NCBI RefSeq assembly: GCF_000686605.1 | Contig: NZ_JMLC01000009.1 | Coordinates: 1-64,000, forward strand | Length of the DNA: 64,000 nt | Direction: 5' to 3' | Source: Streptococcus sobrinus DSM 20742 = ATCC 33478 | GTDB taxonomy: Bacteria > Bacillota > Bacilli > Lactobacillales > Streptococcaceae | Part shown: positions 1 to 8,193 of the stretch, one piece after another | Layout: every line of letters begins with the position of its first letter | Numbering within the stretch: position 1 is the first letter of the stretch | The notes under the pieces: generated by a model | What the model was told of the DNA's origin: nothing | The model's database searches: none | What the model saw: the letters and a program-made list of their open reading frames with translations, nothing else | Translations under genes and position numbers: made by a program

Positions 1-221
1 TTTGGTGTCAAACGAGACTTCCGACCTTTTTGCTTAGCCCTGTGGTCGTACTGTTCCTGTGCTAAAGCTGCGGAATAACCATTTTGGCATCGTCTTAACT
101 CTCTTGAAATAGTAGACTTATGGACGCCAAGTTTATTTGCAATTTGGCAAGGTTTCAAACCTAATTCTAAGTAGGTTTCTATCTTTATTCGGTCGGTTAT
201 GGTAAGATGGGAGTAGCTCAT
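1..221 (-). CDS. IS30-family transposase, N-terminal part (partial)
   Basis: Translation from ATG at 219-221 gives MSYSHLTITDRIKIETYLEL, then GLKPCQIANKLGVHKSTISR and ELRRC. This is the helix-turn-helix region that opens IS30-family transposases, which bind the terminal repeats and catalyse cut-and-paste or copy-out transposition. About 73 codons are visible and the frame stays open to the window edge. The DDE catalytic domain lies outside. I see no frameshift in the visible part, so the gene may be intact. Confidence 0.85.
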   Translation of the reverse strand, partial: MSYSHLTITDRIKIETYLELGLKPCQIANKLGVHKSTISRELRRCQNGYSAALAQEQYDHRAKQKGRKSRLTP

Positions 222-305
222 AGTTTTTCCTCGGGTTCTGTTTGTGTGGTTACTTACAGTTTACACCAATGAAACGCTATGAGTTTTTTTGTTGCACTAT
301 ATTTT
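1..305 (-). mobile_element. IS30-family insertion sequence, upstream end, cut by the window edge
   Basis: The first 300 bases contain the transposase N-terminus on the minus strand, followed by about 80 bases of AT-rich non-coding sequence. That stretch contains AGTGCAAC (minus strand, near 285-292), which resembles the terminal inverted repeat of streptococcal IS30 relatives. The outer boundary near 300-305 is approximate, because the other end and any target duplication lie outside the window. The element ends about 45 bp from the fhuG stop codon, so it borders the fhu operon. Confidence 0.7.
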
Positions 306-348
306 ACAATTTATCATATTAATAACAAGTCGGGGAGAGGTCTGGAGG

Positions 349-1344
349 TTAATTTTCTCTGAGCATGAGATAGAGAAAATAAGGGGCACCCAGCAGGGAG
401 ACAATGATGCCTGTCGGAATACCCGTTCCCACTAAGAGTAGGCGTCCGACGGTATCAGAGCTGGTGAGGAGAATCATGCCAATCAAGAGCGAGGCAGGCA
501 GGCTGGCCTGGTGCTGGCTGCCTAAGAGGCGACGGCTAATATGGCCGGCAACCAGGCCCAGAAAGGTGATATTCCCAACCAGAACGACACTGAGGGAAGC
601 TAGGGCTGTCGCAAAGCCCAGGGTGATGAGGCGTTCCCTCTGGAGACGAAGCCCAAGAGCCAGGGCTGTTTGCTCATTGAGAGCCATAATATTAAGGGAC
701 CTGCTGCGGCTAAGGGTGAGCAGCCAGAGTAGGATGAGGAAGGGAGAGAAAATGGCCAGACTAGTCCAATCATTGCCGGTAATTTTCCCGCTGAGCCAGG
801 AAATAATGCTGGTCATTTTATTATCATCGGTCAGGCTGAGAATGGCGACCATTATCCCTGAAAGCATGCTGGAGATCCCGACACCTGTGATAATCAGGCG
901 GTTGGGATTGATGCTGCGGTTTTTCTGCAGGGACATGAGATAGACTAGGAGGATAGCTCCGGCTCCTCCCAGCATGGCAAAGATGGGCAGGGAACTGGTT
1001 GTTTCGATACTACTGTCTGTTGCCAGACCAATCATGATGGTCATGACTAACCCTGCCCCAGCATTGATGCCCAAGATTCCCGAATCAGCCAAGGGATTTC
1101 GAGTCAATGTTTGCAGGAGAGAACCGGCTAGGGCTAAGGATCCTCCACCGATGAGGCAGGCCAGAACCCTTGGCAGGCGAATACTCGTGATAATAAAATT
1201 TTGAGCCTGGTCACCTTGACCAACTAGGAGCTGGGCTAGGTCCGTCAAGGATGAGCGACTGTAGCCAACTGAGAGCGAGAGATAGATAACCACGGCAAGT
1301 AGTAAGAGGAGCGAGAAGGCCTTGAAAGAAGATTTTTTTAGCAT
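349..1344 (-). CDS. fhuG: Ferric hydroxamate ABC transporter permease FhuG
   Basis: A 331-residue integral membrane protein of the FecCD/BtuC permease family. It forms one half of the channel that takes iron-siderophore complexes across the membrane. The family signature RLPR is at about 56-59, and the conserved TRNPLADSGILGINAGAG segment is at about 81-98; the rest is a run of hydrophobic helices. Its ATG overlaps the last base of the fhuB stop (ATGA overlap), so translation is probably coupled. It is the last gene of fhuC-D-B-G. The substrate specificity (hydroxamate rather than another siderophore or haem) comes from gene-order resemblance and is not shown by the sequence. Confidence 0.88.
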   Translation of the reverse strand: MLKKSSFKAFSLLLLLAVVIYLSLSVGYSRSSLTDLAQLLVGQGDQAQNFIITSIRLPRVLACLIGGGSLALAGSLLQTLTRNPLADSGILGINAGAGLVMTIMIGLATDSSIETTSSLPIFAMLGGAGAILLVYLMSLQKNRSINPNRLIITGVGISSMLSGIMVAILSLTDDNKMTSIISWLSGKITGNDWTSLAIFSPFLILLWLLTLSRSRSLNIMALNEQTALALGLRLQRERLITLGFATALASLSVVLVGNITFLGLVAGHISRRLLGSQHQASLPASLLIGMILLTSSDTVGRLLLVGTGIPTGIIVSLLGAPYFLYLMLREN

Positions 1345-2369
1345 CAGAGGTCACCTCCTCTTCTAATCAACCATAGGAAACAAGGGAGTCCCAGAATGCT
1401 GATGATGGCACTGATGGGGACTTCGCTAGGTGGATTGACAATCCGACTGAGCAAATCGACATAGACCAAAAAAGTGGCTCCGGCAAAACCAGTTAAGGGA
1501 AGTAAATAGCGATAGTCACGAACAATAAAAAACCGGAGGAAATGGGGGATAATCAGCCCAATAAAGGCAATGCTACCGACTAGGGCGACAGAGCCAGCTG
1601 ACAGGAAAAGGACAATTCCCAGTAGCAGGAAAGAGACTAGTTTGGTCCTTTGGCCCAGGGACTTAGCGACTGTTTCATTGAGGCTGAGAATGGTCAGTTG
1701 GTGGGAAAAAAGCTGGGCCAGGACGAGACCGCCAATAATCAGGGGACTAACGATGGCCAGCATTTTCCAGTTGAGTTGTGAGAAACCGCCAGCCTGCCAA
1801 CCAATGACATTGGTTTCTAGATTGAAATAGAGGGTGACGGCCTGACCCAGAGCAGAGCAAAGGGTGGCAACCATGGCACCAGCTAAAATCAAACGAATAG
1901 GGTGGTAGCCCTGCCTTGGCCGATAAGACAAGCCCAGAACTAGGAGGGCAGCCAGGAGGGAACCCAGCAGGCAGAGGACCAGGATGAGGCTATAATGGAG
2001 ACTGCCCAGGAAGGCATAGCTCAGAATCAGGGCCAGCCCAGCTCCTGCATTGATGCCCAGTAGGCCTGGGTCGGCAATGGGATTTCGGGTCACTCCTTGC
2101 ATGATGGCCCCAGCCTGAGCCATGGCAGCCCCCACCAGAATGGCTGCTAGGAGTCGGGGTAAACGCAAGTCAATGATAATATCCTGCTTGGCAGAATTTT
2201 TAAAAGGATTGGAGAGGACCTGCCAGAGCTGGTCCTGACTATAGTTGACGGCACCGAAGCGTAGGGAAAGGTAGCAGGCCAGGATAAATAAAATAAGAAT
2301 AATGAAAAAAACAAGCCAAGTAAGATTTGGCTTATTCTTTTGTCTGAGAAGAGTTGAGGGCTTCTTCAT
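1344..2369 (-). CDS. fhuB: Ferric hydroxamate ABC transporter permease FhuB
   Basis: Second FecCD-family permease, 341 residues from the ATG at 2369. It has a hydrophobic N-terminal helix at about 16-36, RLPR at about 69-72 and a TRNPIADPGLLGINAGAG block at about 94-111. The open frame extends to a TTG at 2411, but that would overlap fhuD and lacks a convincing Shine-Dalgarno. The ATG at 2369 lies 13 bases after the fhuD stop and starts MKKPS, so I prefer it. It pairs with FhuG as a heterodimeric channel energised by FhuC. Paralogous to FhuG, as usual for this family. Confidence 0.88.
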   Translation of the reverse strand: MKKPSTLLRQKNKPNLTWLVFFIILILFILACYLSLRFGAVNYSQDQLWQVLSNPFKNSAKQDIIIDLRLPRLLAAILVGAAMAQAGAIMQGVTRNPIADPGLLGINAGAGLALILSYAFLGSLHYSLILVLCLLGSLLAALLVLGLSYRPRQGYHPIRLILAGAMVATLCSALGQAVTLYFNLETNVIGWQAGGFSQLNWKMLAIVSPLIIGGLVLAQLFSHQLTILSLNETVAKSLGQRTKLVSFLLLGIVLFLSAGSVALVGSIAFIGLIIPHFLRFFIVRDYRYLLPLTGFAGATFLVYVDLLSRIVNPPSEVPISAIISILGLPCFLWLIRRGGDL

Positions 2370-2382
2370 GCTTGTTTCCAAT

Positions 2383-3309
2383 CTAATTGGCTGCTTTGAC
2401 AGCCTTAACAAAGGCAGGAAGCTGTTTGTCTAAGGACATAGGGTCTGAGAAGTAGAAGAGTTCTTCATCAACTTCTAGGACATGCTTGTTTTGAACGGTT
2501 GAAATATTCTTCCAGACGTCGCTTTCCTTGAGAGAAGCTGCGGAGTTCTTGGTTGCCTTGCTGACATTGAGTAGGGCATAGTCTCCCATATAGTCGCCTA
2601 GGACTTCTTGAGAAACGCCGAAATATCCTGTCTTGAAGACATCATCTTGGACCTTTTTCGGTGCTGAATAGCCGAGGGCATCGTAGATGAGCTCACCACC
2701 ACGGCCCCAGTTTTTACCGTAGAGGTAGATATCCTTGTCGTAGAAATCCATGACGGTAAATGTAGCATTTTCAGGGAGATAGTCCTTCAATTCTTGCTTG
2801 GCCTGGGCAGTTTTCTTCTTCCAGTTGGCCAACCAGGTCTTGGCCTTATCTTCCTTGTCGAAGACCTTACCAAGGTCGGTGAGCATTTGCAGGTAGTCAC
2901 GCTTGCCATATTCAATGACCAGAACCGGAGCGATTTTCTTGAGCTGTTTGATATTTTTGTCAGTTGAAAAGGCGATAATCAAATCTGGCTTTTGAGCCGC
3001 GATAGCTTCGGTGTCTTCCGAAGTCAGTTTTTTAGCATTTTTCAGCTTGTCACCAAAGGCTGGGCTGTTCTTTTCGTTATCCAGAGAATAGCTAGAGACA
3101 TCAACTCCCAACTCGAGCAGGTAGCCTGTGTAGGAATAGGCAAAGTTGACGACCTTTTTGGGATTCTTTGGAACCTTGCCATAGTAGGTGAAGCCAGAAA
3201 TTTTTGGCATGGAGGAGACGGCTTCCTTCTTGGTATCCTTGGAATTGTTGCAGGCAACGAGGACGAGAGTAGCTAGCAGGGCCACGAGGGCTGTCATTAG
3301 TTTTTTCAT
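2383..3309 (-). CDS. fhuD: Iron-siderophore binding lipoprotein FhuD
   Basis: A 308-residue substrate-binding lipoprotein. The signal peptide ends in the lipobox LVLVAC with Cys20 as the lipidation site, so the protein is anchored on the outer face of the membrane. The body fits the periplasmic-binding (TroA-like, cluster A) fold used for siderophores, including the IAAQKPDLIIAF segment near 104-115. It sits between fhuC (21-base gap) and fhuB (13-base gap) in one operon. It captures the ferric complex and delivers it to FhuBG. The exact siderophore cannot be read from sequence. Confidence 0.88.
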   Translation of the reverse strand: MKKLMTALVALLATLVLVACNNSKDTKKEAVSSMPKISGFTYYGKVPKNPKKVVNFAYSYTGYLLELGVDVSSYSLDNEKNSPAFGDKLKNAKKLTSEDTEAIAAQKPDLIIAFSTDKNIKQLKKIAPVLVIEYGKRDYLQMLTDLGKVFDKEDKAKTWLANWKKKTAQAKQELKDYLPENATFTVMDFYDKDIYLYGKNWGRGGELIYDALGYSAPKKVQDDVFKTGYFGVSQEVLGDYMGDYALLNVSKATKNSAASLKESDVWKNISTVQNKHVLEVDEELFYFSDPMSLDKQLPAFVKAVKAAN

Positions 3310-3330
3310 AGAATTTCTCCTGTGAATGAT

Positions 3331-4116
3331 CTATTTTATCAGCTGATAGGTCAGCAGTATGGGGCGTTTGCTAAGGGGATCTTGGCTGAGTTGAGCCTCA
3401 ATCTTGAAAATCTCCTTGAGAATGTCAGCCGTCATAATCTCTTGGACAGAGCCTTGATGAAGGATTTGTCCATCCTTCATGGCAATCAAGACATCAGAGA
3501 AACGAGCGGCTAGGTTAAGGTCGTGCAGGACCATGATAATGGTCTTACCAGTTGTTTGATTGAGTTCTTGGAGCAATTCCAGAACCTCCAGCTGGTGATT
3601 CATGTCCAGATAGGTTGTTGGCTCATCCAAGAAAATGGTATCGGTATCCTGAGCTAGAGCCATGGCAATCCAAACCCGCTGGCGTTGGCCACCAGACAAG
3701 CTATCAACATCCAGCTTAGCAAAGTCAGTGACCTTAGTGACCTCCATGGCCCAGTGGATGGTCGAGCGGTCATCCTGAGTTAGACTGCCCAGATATTTCT
3801 GATGGGGAAAGCGACCATAGGAAATCAAGTCATAGACAGAAATGCCCTTGCTGGCTTGTGTTTGTTGAGGCAGGAGGGCCAATTTCTTGGCGACTTCCTT
3901 GGTCGGCAGGCTAGCGATAGCTTGACCGTCTAGGTATATCTGCCCTTTTTTTAGCGGTTGAATCCGGATCAGAGCCTTGAGTAGGGTTGATTTGCCACAA
4001 CCATTGGCACCAATGATGGTCGTTATCTTTCCTTGAGGAATCTCTAGCGATAAGTTGTCAATAATAGTGCGATCATCATAGGCCACCTGAATCTGGTCTG
4101 CACGAATCTGTGTCAT
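3331..4116 (-). CDS. fhuC: Ferric hydroxamate ABC transporter ATPase FhuC
   Basis: A 261-residue ABC ATPase: Walker A GANGCGKST at 36-44, signature LSGGQRQR from 140, Walker B IFLDEP at 161-166, and the switch histidine in MVLHDLN. It energises uptake through FhuBG on the cytoplasmic side. It is the first gene of the operon. The best promoter I find is more than 400 bp upstream (4537-4565, minus), which would leave a long leader containing repeat R2a. No clear Fur or MtsR box was recognised. Confidence 0.9.
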   Translation of the reverse strand: MTQIRADQIQVAYDDRTIIDNLSLEIPQGKITTIIGANGCGKSTLLKALIRIQPLKKGQIYLDGQAIASLPTKEVAKKLALLPQQTQASKGISVYDLISYGRFPHQKYLGSLTQDDRSTIHWAMEVTKVTDFAKLDVDSLSGGQRQRVWIAMALAQDTDTIFLDEPTTYLDMNHQLEVLELLQELNQTTGKTIIMVLHDLNLAARFSDVLIAMKDGQILHQGSVQEIMTADILKEIFKIEAQLSQDPLSKRPILLTYQLIK

Positions 4117-4167
4117 CAGAGCCTCCTTTCAATAAGATAAGTAAATGGGTCATTGAAATGACTCCAT

Positions 4168-4260
4168 TTACTACGGCAACCACTATGGTGGTTTGCCTAA
4201 CCTTCTCACTAAGTCAGCTAATCGGGCATTATCGGCCCTCTTAACTGACTGATGCTACAG
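4168..4260 (-). repeat. Intergenic repeat R2, copy a, in the fhuC leader
   Basis: This stretch matches, in inverted orientation, the segment at about 53500-53592. Shared blocks include GGTGGTTTGCCTAA, CTAAGYCAG (aligned) and a terminal CTGACTG-like sequence. It contains CCACTATGGTGG and an outer pairing AGTCAG/CTGACT around a GGGC/GGCCC core. It starts about 50 bases upstream of the fhuC start codon, within the presumed transcribed leader. Confidence 0.7.
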
Positions 4261-4536
4261 AATATATGAACAAGCCTCAATCCTGCTAAGAGGAAGTCTG
4301 CCTTTCCCAGGTTGGATAGGCTTAAGGTCTTGCTGGTCTGGCTTTTGCTCCGATGAAGAAAATTTAGAGCTAAGCAAGTGGCAAGAATGGTGTGAAGACG
4401 GACTGCCTAGCCAAACTCTACCAAAGCCAATCTATAAAGTAAAAAATAGGACGACATTTGAATTTCATAACTTGTACCGACGGGAGGACCTTGCATGGCT
4501 CAAATTATCCGAAAACGAGTTTTGAAATTCCTTCAC

Positions 4537-4565
4537 ATTATAGCATAGGATTTTTGAATTTGGAA
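4537..4565 (-). promoter_or_regulatory. Probable fhuC promoter
   Basis: On the minus strand, TTCCAA (4560-4565), a 17-base spacer and TATAAT (4537-4542) form a sigma-A type promoter; the -10 is extended (TGCTATAAT). If used, the leader to fhuC is about 415 nt. Apart from R2a, the leader between 4261 and 4536 shows no coding frame or riboswitch that I recognise. Confidence 0.5.
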
Positions 4566-4587
4566 TCGTTTTTAGCCATATTTTGAA

Positions 4588-4622
4588 TAAAGTAAAAGCC
4601 AAGTCCCCCAAGGGATTTGGCT
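4588..4622 (-). terminator. Intrinsic terminator after murE
   Basis: AGCCAA and TTGGCT arms, with an inner CCC/GGG pairing, form a stem-loop at 4597-4622. On the minus strand it is followed by a TTTTACTTT run, just downstream of the murE stop. The plus-strand side also has a short T-run, so it may work in both directions. Confidence 0.75.
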
Positions 4623-4665
4623 CTTTGTAATGGTTCTTATTTTGGCCTCTAAATTAAAATTGTTT

Positions 4666-6117
4666 CTAATCATTAAGATACTTTTGAGCGATAGCAATAT
4701 CGCCCTCATAGGCTGCTCGTTTACCGTCCACGATTTGGAAGGCATCAGCTCCCTTACCAGCAATAATCACGGCATCTGTGGCCTGTTGGGTTTCCTGCAG
4801 GGCCTTTTTAATAGCTGTTTCCCGGTCCACAATAATCTCAACGGGACGATTGATGTGGCTGGCAATTTCCTGACAGATAGCTTGGGGATCTTCCTTATTA
4901 GGGTCGTCAGCAGTCAGGATGACTTGCAGGTCGGGGTGTTGATTGATAACAGTCCCAAAGTCTGCCCGGCGACTTTCCCCCTTGTTGCCTGGGGCTCCTA
5001 AGATGAGAATATTTTTCCCAGTCTGGTGCAGGGTGACTACGGACAGCAGCTTTTGCAGGCTGTCGCCGTTGTGGGCATAGTCAACAAAGACCTTGGCACC
5101 ATTGGCTTGAGTCAGAACTTCCATACGGCCAGGCACCCTAGTTTCAGCGATACCTTTTTGGATATCGTCTAGACTAGCTCCTAGTCGCAGGCTGGCAAGT
5201 CCAGCAGCCAGGGCATTTTCCTGATTGAAATCACCGATAAGTTGGATATCATAGTGGCCAGCCAATTTACCAGTCAAGTCAAAATCGAAGGCTCGACCAT
5301 TTTTTATCTGGTTGTCAGAATCTTGACCGTAAAAATCGTGGGGTCTTGTGGCAACTTGGTCACGGACGATGGCAAAATGGTCCATGCCACTATTAACCAC
5401 AACAGCTCGGCTATTATCCATAAGCAGACGCTTGTGGTAGAAGTAGTCCTCAAAGGTCGGATGTTCAATTGGCCCGATGTGGTCGGGGCTGATGTTGAGA
5501 AAGACACCGACATCAAAGGTCAAACCATAGACCCGCTTAACCAGGAAGGCCTGACTAGATACTTCCATAATCAGGTGGCTACGGCCATTTTCAACCGCCT
5601 GAGCCATCATTTTAAAGAGATCCAAACTTTCGGGCGTGGTCAACTGAGATTTAAAAAAGATCACGCCATCCAGAGTGGTATTCATGGTCGAAAGCATGGC
5701 AGGCTTGTGGCTCAATTTGAGAATATTGTAGGCGAAGTAGGCCGCCGTTGTCTTACCCTTGGTACCGGTGAAGGCCAAAATCTTCAACTGGTCTTGGGGA
5801 TTCCCGTAGAAGGCCATGGCAATCAGACTCATAGCCTGCTTGATATCATTGACTAGGATGGCTGGGATTCCAACTTGGTAATCCTTTTCCGCCACATAGA
5901 AGCCTAGACCTTGGTCGACAGCTCTTTGCAAAAATTCCTTTTTAAAGGCTGCCCCCTTAACAAAAAAGAGGGTAGAAGGAGTGACTTGACGGCTGTCATA
6001 GCTGAGCTGGTCAAAGGTGACTCCTTCCCAATCATAGGCGAAATCAGCTCGGTAGGAAATGTCGCGAAAATTTTTATCTTGCTTGAGGATGTCAAGCACT
6101 TGCTCAATCTTTATCAT
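4666..6117 (-). CDS. murE: UDP-MurNAc-tripeptide synthetase (L-lysine adding) MurE
   Basis: A 483-residue Mur ligase. It adds the third stem-peptide residue to UDP-MurNAc-L-Ala-D-Glu in cytoplasmic peptidoglycan synthesis. P-loop TGTKGKTT is at 117-124 and the central-domain EVSSQA at about 185-190. DDPN at 404-407 is the motif typical of lysine-adding MurE, rather than the DNPR motif of diaminopimelate enzymes. It is divergent from murJ, so precursor synthesis and lipid II flipping genes are adjacent. The promoter lies so near the ATG that the message is probably leaderless, and no Shine-Dalgarno is visible. Confidence 0.93.
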   Translation of the reverse strand: MIKIEQVLDILKQDKNFRDISYRADFAYDWEGVTFDQLSYDSRQVTPSTLFFVKGAAFKKEFLQRAVDQGLGFYVAEKDYQVGIPAILVNDIKQAMSLIAMAFYGNPQDQLKILAFTGTKGKTTAAYFAYNILKLSHKPAMLSTMNTTLDGVIFFKSQLTTPESLDLFKMMAQAVENGRSHLIMEVSSQAFLVKRVYGLTFDVGVFLNISPDHIGPIEHPTFEDYFYHKRLLMDNSRAVVVNSGMDHFAIVRDQVATRPHDFYGQDSDNQIKNGRAFDFDLTGKLAGHYDIQLIGDFNQENALAAGLASLRLGASLDDIQKGIAETRVPGRMEVLTQANGAKVFVDYAHNGDSLQKLLSVVTLHQTGKNILILGAPGNKGESRRADFGTVINQHPDLQVILTADDPNKEDPQAICQEIASHINRPVEIIVDRETAIKKALQETQQATDAVIIAGKGADAFQIVDGKRAAYEGDIAIAQKYLND

Positions 6118-6124
6118 GACTACT

Positions 6125-6153
6125 ATTTTAGACGGAATGTTGCCGTTTTACAA
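6125..6153 (-). promoter_or_regulatory. murE promoter, close to the start codon
   Basis: On the minus strand, TTGTAA (6148-6153), a 17-base spacer and TAAAAT (6125-6130) are followed by only seven bases before the murE ATG. Transcription would start at or within a base or two of the ATG. The intervening AGTAGTC has no Shine-Dalgarno. Confidence 0.65.
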
Positions 6154-6186
6154 GTCACAGGCAAAAGTTTATAATAACAAAGATAC

Positions 6187-6370
6187 AAAGTCGTTAAGCG
6201 ACTCAAGGGAAAATAGGGAAGGAGACGTAGATGCACAGAGGCATCTAGGAGCCTTCATCTTTTTCCCCAGAGTCGTAGACGTGTTCAATTGAATAGTCGA
6301 CACGCACAAAGTCACTCTAGCAGAGATTAGTAATTAGAGTGACTACGAAAACTACTATTGTAGTTTTCTA
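6187..6370. repeat. Run of hairpins between murE and murJ, related to repeat R1
   Basis: Three consecutive structures are present. A long interrupted stem runs 6199-6275 (CGACTC...AGTCG, GGGAAAA/TTTTTCCC, GAAGG/CCTTC, TAGATGC/GCATCTA). A perfect 10-bp stem is AGTCACTCTA/TAGAGTGACT (6310-6344). A perfect 9-bp stem is GAAAACTAC/GTAGTTTTC with a TATT loop (6347-6368). The 22 bases at 6253-6274 match 51731-51752 (repeat R1c, inverted) at 21 positions, so this region belongs to the R1 group. It would form most of the murJ leader. Confidence 0.65.
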
Positions 6371-6449
6371 TGCTCAAACCTCGCCCGGGCAATTGATAAT
6401 GTTGCTTGGACTGTGTGTCGCTAATACAATCAAGAGAAGAAAGAGACCT

Positions 6450-8078
6450 ATGGCAGAAAAACAATTAACACAGAATGAGAAGATGGCCCGTGGGACCTTC
6501 TGGGCAACAACCGGTAATACGCTGAGTCGCCTCATGGGTGCCCTCTACATTATCCCATGGTATGCCTGGATGGGGAAGTATGGCAACCAAGCCAATGCCC
6601 TCTACGGTATGGGCTACAATATCTATGCCTACTTCCTCTTGCTGTCAACCACAGGTATTAATGTTGCCGTGGCCAAGCAAATTGCCAAGTACAATGCCAT
6701 GGATAAGGAAGACCATTCCATTCACCTGATTAAGAGCTTCCTCAAGCTCATGGGCGTGGTCGGTCTGGTCTTCGCCATTATCATGTATCTGGCCTCACCA
6801 CTTTTTGCCATTGTGTCGGGGACTGGGCCAGAGCTGATTCCGGTTATCCATAGCCTGTCCCTAGCCGTGCTGGTCTTCCCCGCCATGAGTGTTATTCGGG
6901 GGATTTTCCAAGGGTACAGTGACTTTAAGCCCTATGCCATGAGTCAGATTTTCGAGCAGCTGATTCGGGTTATCTGGATGCTCTTGACCGCTTACTTCAT
7001 CATGCAACTGGGCTCGGCTGATTATGTTAAGGCCGTCAGCCAGTCGACCCTGGCCGCCTTTATCGGTATGATTGCCAGCATGACGGTTTTGGTTTTCTAC
7101 CTCAATAAGGCAGGTCTACTCAAGAAAATTTTTGCCAAGGAAGCCAAAAATATTAAGATTGATACCTTGGGTCTACTCAAGGAAACCTTCAAGGAAGCCA
7201 TTCCCTTTATCATCACGGGTTCAGCCATCCAAACCCTGCAGCTGATTGACCAAGGAACCTTCAATAATGTCCTAGCCCTTTTCACCAACTATAGCCAGAC
7301 TGAACGTAATATCCTCTTTAGCTATATGTCGGCTAATCCAAGCAAGATTAATATGATCTTGATTTCGGTGGCCACCTCCATCGGTGGTGTCGGCATTCCG
7401 GTCATTACTGAGTCCTTCACCAAGAAAAACTGGGAGGAGCTGCGCAAGGTCGTTGTCAACAACCTGCAGATGCTCTGGCTCTTTATCTTGCCTGCCGTTG
7501 TCGGATCGGTCATTTTGGCCAAGCCTATCTATGTAGTCTTCTACGGTCTGCCAACTAAAACAGCCCACTATCTCTTTGTCTTTGTTATGGCTGAGACGGT
7601 GCTTCTGGCCCTCTATTCCCTCATGGCACCTATGCTCCAAGCCCTCTTTGAAAATCGCAAGGCCATCCAGTACTTTCTCTGGGGAATTCTAGCCAAGGTG
7701 CTTTTTCAGGTTCCAATGATGTATGTCTTTGGCCCTTACGGTCCGCTGGTAGCAACGGCCCTGGCCCTTTGGATTCCAATTGTCCTCATGTATTTCAAGA
7801 TTCAAGAAGTGACCGAGTTCGACCATGCTGAAATTAGAAAAGATGCAGGCACCATCCTTTGGATGACTCTGGTCATGGGTCTAGTTGTCGGCCTAGGCTA
7901 CTTTGGCCTCAGTCAGGTTTATCCAGTTGTCGGTCGAGTTTCTAGCCTAGTTCACGTTGTCATTCTGGGATCTCTGGGCGTCTGTGTTTACGGCTACTTT
8001 GCTCTGCGCACCCGTCAAGTTGATGGCCTTTTAGGCCGTAAGGCAGAAAGCCTGAGACAGAGGTTCCATATTAAATAA
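6450..8078 (+). CDS. murJ: Lipid II flippase MurJ (YtgP-type MOP exporter)
   Basis: A 542-residue polytopic membrane protein of the MOP/polysaccharide-transport superfamily. In streptococci the YtgP-type member next to murE acts as the MurJ lipid II flippase. The start is the ATG at 6450 (MAEKQLTQN), preceded by a purine-rich AAGAGAAGAAAGAG. The frame stays open further upstream, but that part runs through the hairpin region and looks non-coding. The N-terminal GTFWATTGNTLSRLMGALYI resembles the conserved opening of this family, and about 14 hydrophobic segments follow. A generic polysaccharide flippase cannot be excluded, but the murE neighbourhood favours MurJ. Confidence 0.82.
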   Translation: MAEKQLTQNEKMARGTFWATTGNTLSRLMGALYIIPWYAWMGKYGNQANALYGMGYNIYAYFLLLSTTGINVAVAKQIAKYNAMDKEDHSIHLIKSFLKLMGVVGLVFAIIMYLASPLFAIVSGTGPELIPVIHSLSLAVLVFPAMSVIRGIFQGYSDFKPYAMSQIFEQLIRVIWMLLTAYFIMQLGSADYVKAVSQSTLAAFIGMIASMTVLVFYLNKAGLLKKIFAKEAKNIKIDTLGLLKETFKEAIPFIITGSAIQTLQLIDQGTFNNVLALFTNYSQTERNILFSYMSANPSKINMILISVATSIGGVGIPVITESFTKKNWEELRKVVVNNLQMLWLFILPAVVGSVILAKPIYVVFYGLPTKTAHYLFVFVMAETVLLALYSLMAPMLQALFENRKAIQYFLWGILAKVLFQVPMMYVFGPYGPLVATALALWIPIVLMYFKIQEVTEFDHAEIRKDAGTILWMTLVMGLVVGLGYFGLSQVYPVVGRVSSLVHVVILGSLGVCVYGYFALRTRQVDGLLGRKAESLRQRFHIK

Positions 8079-8088
8079 TGATTGTAAA

Positions 8089-8120
8089 AAAAGGAATACC
8101 ATTTGTTTGGTACTCCTTTT
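8089..8120 (+). terminator. Terminator after murJ
   Basis: AAAAGGAATACC and GGTACTCCTTTT form a nearly perfect stem with a seven- to eight-base loop, about 10 bases after the murJ stop. The arms themselves supply the A- and T-runs. Confidence 0.75.
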
Positions 8121-8193
8121 CATTTTGGCTCTGGTTGTCTTTTTGAACTTACAATCCTCGTGTTAATCACCTGTTTGACGGGCGGTTATGATT

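Noticed and set aside
1-4116. IS30 element and fhu operon as one mobile island
   Set aside because: Only one IS end is visible, and the fhu operon is a normal streptococcal transporter; no second IS or target duplication is seen inside the window.
6339-6449. Longer N-terminus for MurJ starting upstream of 6450
   Set aside because: The extra residues read through two perfect hairpins, start at a non-ATG codon and lack a ribosome site, while ATG 6450 has one.
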